In this document: positions 5,205-5,502 of the stretch, piece after piece
Layout of the letters: each line of letters begins with the position of its first letter
Position numbering within the stretch: the stretch's first letter is position 1
Source: an uncultured Kineosporia sp.
Lineage (GTDB): Bacteria; Actinomycetota; Actinomycetes; Actinomycetales; Kineosporiaceae
DNA: 5,502 nt
Direction of reading: 5' to 3'
NCBI GenBank assembly: GCA_937859855.1
Contig: CALMAR010000282.1
Span: forward strand, 1-5,502
Made by a program: the position numbers and the translations under genes
The notes under the pieces: model-generated
What the model saw: only the letters and a program-made list of their open reading frames with translations
Database searches by the model: none
What the model was told of the DNA's origin: nothing

Positions 5205-5210
5205 TAGGGT
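5205..5210 (+). promoter_or_regulatory. Putative -10 box of the rightmost gene
   Basis: TAGGGT fits the actinobacterial TAnnnT form. Transcription from about 5217 would give a leader of about 157 nt that begins directly before the first hairpin at 5221. No clear -35 is seen, so the call is tentative. Confidence 0.35.
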
Positions 5211-5216
5211 TGGATC

Positions 5217-5373
5217 ACTGACGGCGCAACCGATGTGCCGTCTCTTAGCGGGCGAGCCGCCCGCACGGTCGCACGTTACGGCAGTCCCGTTCGGCGGATC
5301 CCCTGGATCCACCCGGACGATGTGACGATTCCAGACGACGCGGCCCGCAGCGTCACTTGGAGTCCCGCTCACC
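5217..5373 (+). promoter_or_regulatory. Structured 5' leader of the rightmost gene
   Basis: The stretch before the ATG at 5374 holds successive inverted repeats: an 8-bp stem with one G-U pair at 5221-5228/5234-5241 (loop ACCGA); a perfect 6-bp stem at 5248-5253/5259-5264; a GGATCC/GGATCC stem at 5296-5301/5305-5310 (3-nt loop); and GTGACG/CGTCAC at 5322-5327/5351-5356. AGTCCCGYTC occurs twice (5283-5292 and 5361-5370), the second copy just before the start codon, where no Shine-Dalgarno is visible. A cis-acting regulatory leader is plausible, but I do not recognise it as a known RNA family. Confidence 0.4.
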
Positions 5374-5502
5374 ATGCCCCAAACGTTCGAACGCCCCCGT
5401 ACGCCGTCCCGCCGCCGGCCATCAGATCGGGGCCGCCCCTCCGGGCGACGCCCGCCCGGCGCAGCGGGACGGCGTCCGGCAGTGGGCCCCCTGCTCGAGC
5501 GC
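5374..5502 (+). CDS. N-terminus of an Arg/Pro-rich basic protein (partial)
   Basis: An ATG-initiated frame stays open for 43 codons to the window edge. It reads MPQTFERPRTPSRRRPSDRG and continues with many Arg, Pro and Gly to AVGPLLER. The composition is that of a disordered, nucleic-acid-binding tail. Such tails precede the helicase core in some actinobacterial DEAD/DEAH-box RNA helicases, and a long structured leader would suit a cold- or stress-controlled gene of that type. However, no helicase motif lies inside the window, so the product is a guess. The start has no Shine-Dalgarno, and a strong 12-bp inverted repeat lies within the frame (5401-5475). Confidence 0.5.
   Translation, partial: MPQTFERPRTPSRRRPSDRGRPSGRRPPGAAGRRPAVGPLLER
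5401..5475. repeat. 12-bp perfect inverted repeat inside the rightmost gene
   Basis: ACGCCGTCCCGC (5401-5412) is exactly complementary to GCGGGACGGCGT (5464-5475), with 51 nt between, including a smaller stem CGCCC/GGGCG at 5434-5447. The right arm can alternatively pair with GTCCCGCT at 5362-5369 in the leader (8 bp with 5463-5470). No T-run follows. Confidence 0.5.

Noticed and set aside
5052..5375. 107-codon minus-strand open frame at the right end
   Set aside because: Its composition is unlike a folded protein, no domain is seen, and it overlaps the phosphoesterase start and the hairpin-rich leader.
5385..5392. GTTCGAAC, resembling a tRNA T-loop or half of a LexA box
   Set aside because: No acceptor, D or anticodon arms surround it, and the mycobacterial-type SOS box has the opposite order GAAC-N4-GTTC. 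It codes for part of an open frame.
1..5502. CRISPR array, insertion sequence or phage attachment site
   Set aside because: No regularly spaced repeats, transposase fragments, terminal inverted repeats or tRNA-associated duplication were found.

Overview
The window is GC-rich DNA from an actinobacterium. The evidence is the GC-rich third codon positions, frequent GTG starts, several genes that look leaderless, and actinobacterial-type proteins: a DinB2-class polymerase, a Pro2-dependent Fpg/Nei subtype with a VGGRTTWWC tail, and a NarL-type two-component pair. A Propionibacteriales-like host is my guess; nothing here fixes the genus.

Layout from left to right. (1) 1-162, minus: the N-terminus of a membrane protein, most likely a sensor histidine kinase. 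It diverges from a NarL/FixJ response regulator (330-1007, plus) across a 167-bp control region carrying two imperfect dyads about three helical turns apart. (2) 1018-1251, minus: a 77-residue protein built around a UvrD/PcrA C-terminal-like Tudor domain. (3) 1360-1817, plus: a decayed, multiply frameshifted and truncated remnant of a GH13 alpha-glucosidase gene. (4) 1883-2680, plus: a TrmH/SpoU-family RNA 2'-O-methyltransferase with a clear -10 box just ahead of its GTG. (5) 2697-3761, minus: a DinB2-type Y-family polymerase with leucine at the steric-gate position. (6) 3847-4665, plus: an Fpg/Nei-family DNA glycosylase. (7) 4676-5083, minus: a stand-alone LigD-type 3'-phosphoesterase domain protein. 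(8) 5084-5373: no gene, but a dyad, a possible promoter and a structured leader. (9) 5374-5502, plus: the start of an Arg/Pro-rich protein that runs off the window.

The right half is a DNA-repair neighbourhood. DinB2-type polymerases can use ribonucleotides, LigD-type phosphoesterases remove 3'-terminal ribonucleotides and 3'-phosphates, and Fpg/Nei enzymes leave blocked 3' ends after base excision. Together they could form a lesion-excision, fill-in and 3'-end-cleaning set. This is inference from gene content; each gene has its own strand and promoter, so there is no operon. Apart from the decayed GH13 remnant, every neighbouring pair of genes is on opposite strands, and three convergent pairs are separated by only 10-16 bp with no visible intrinsic terminator.
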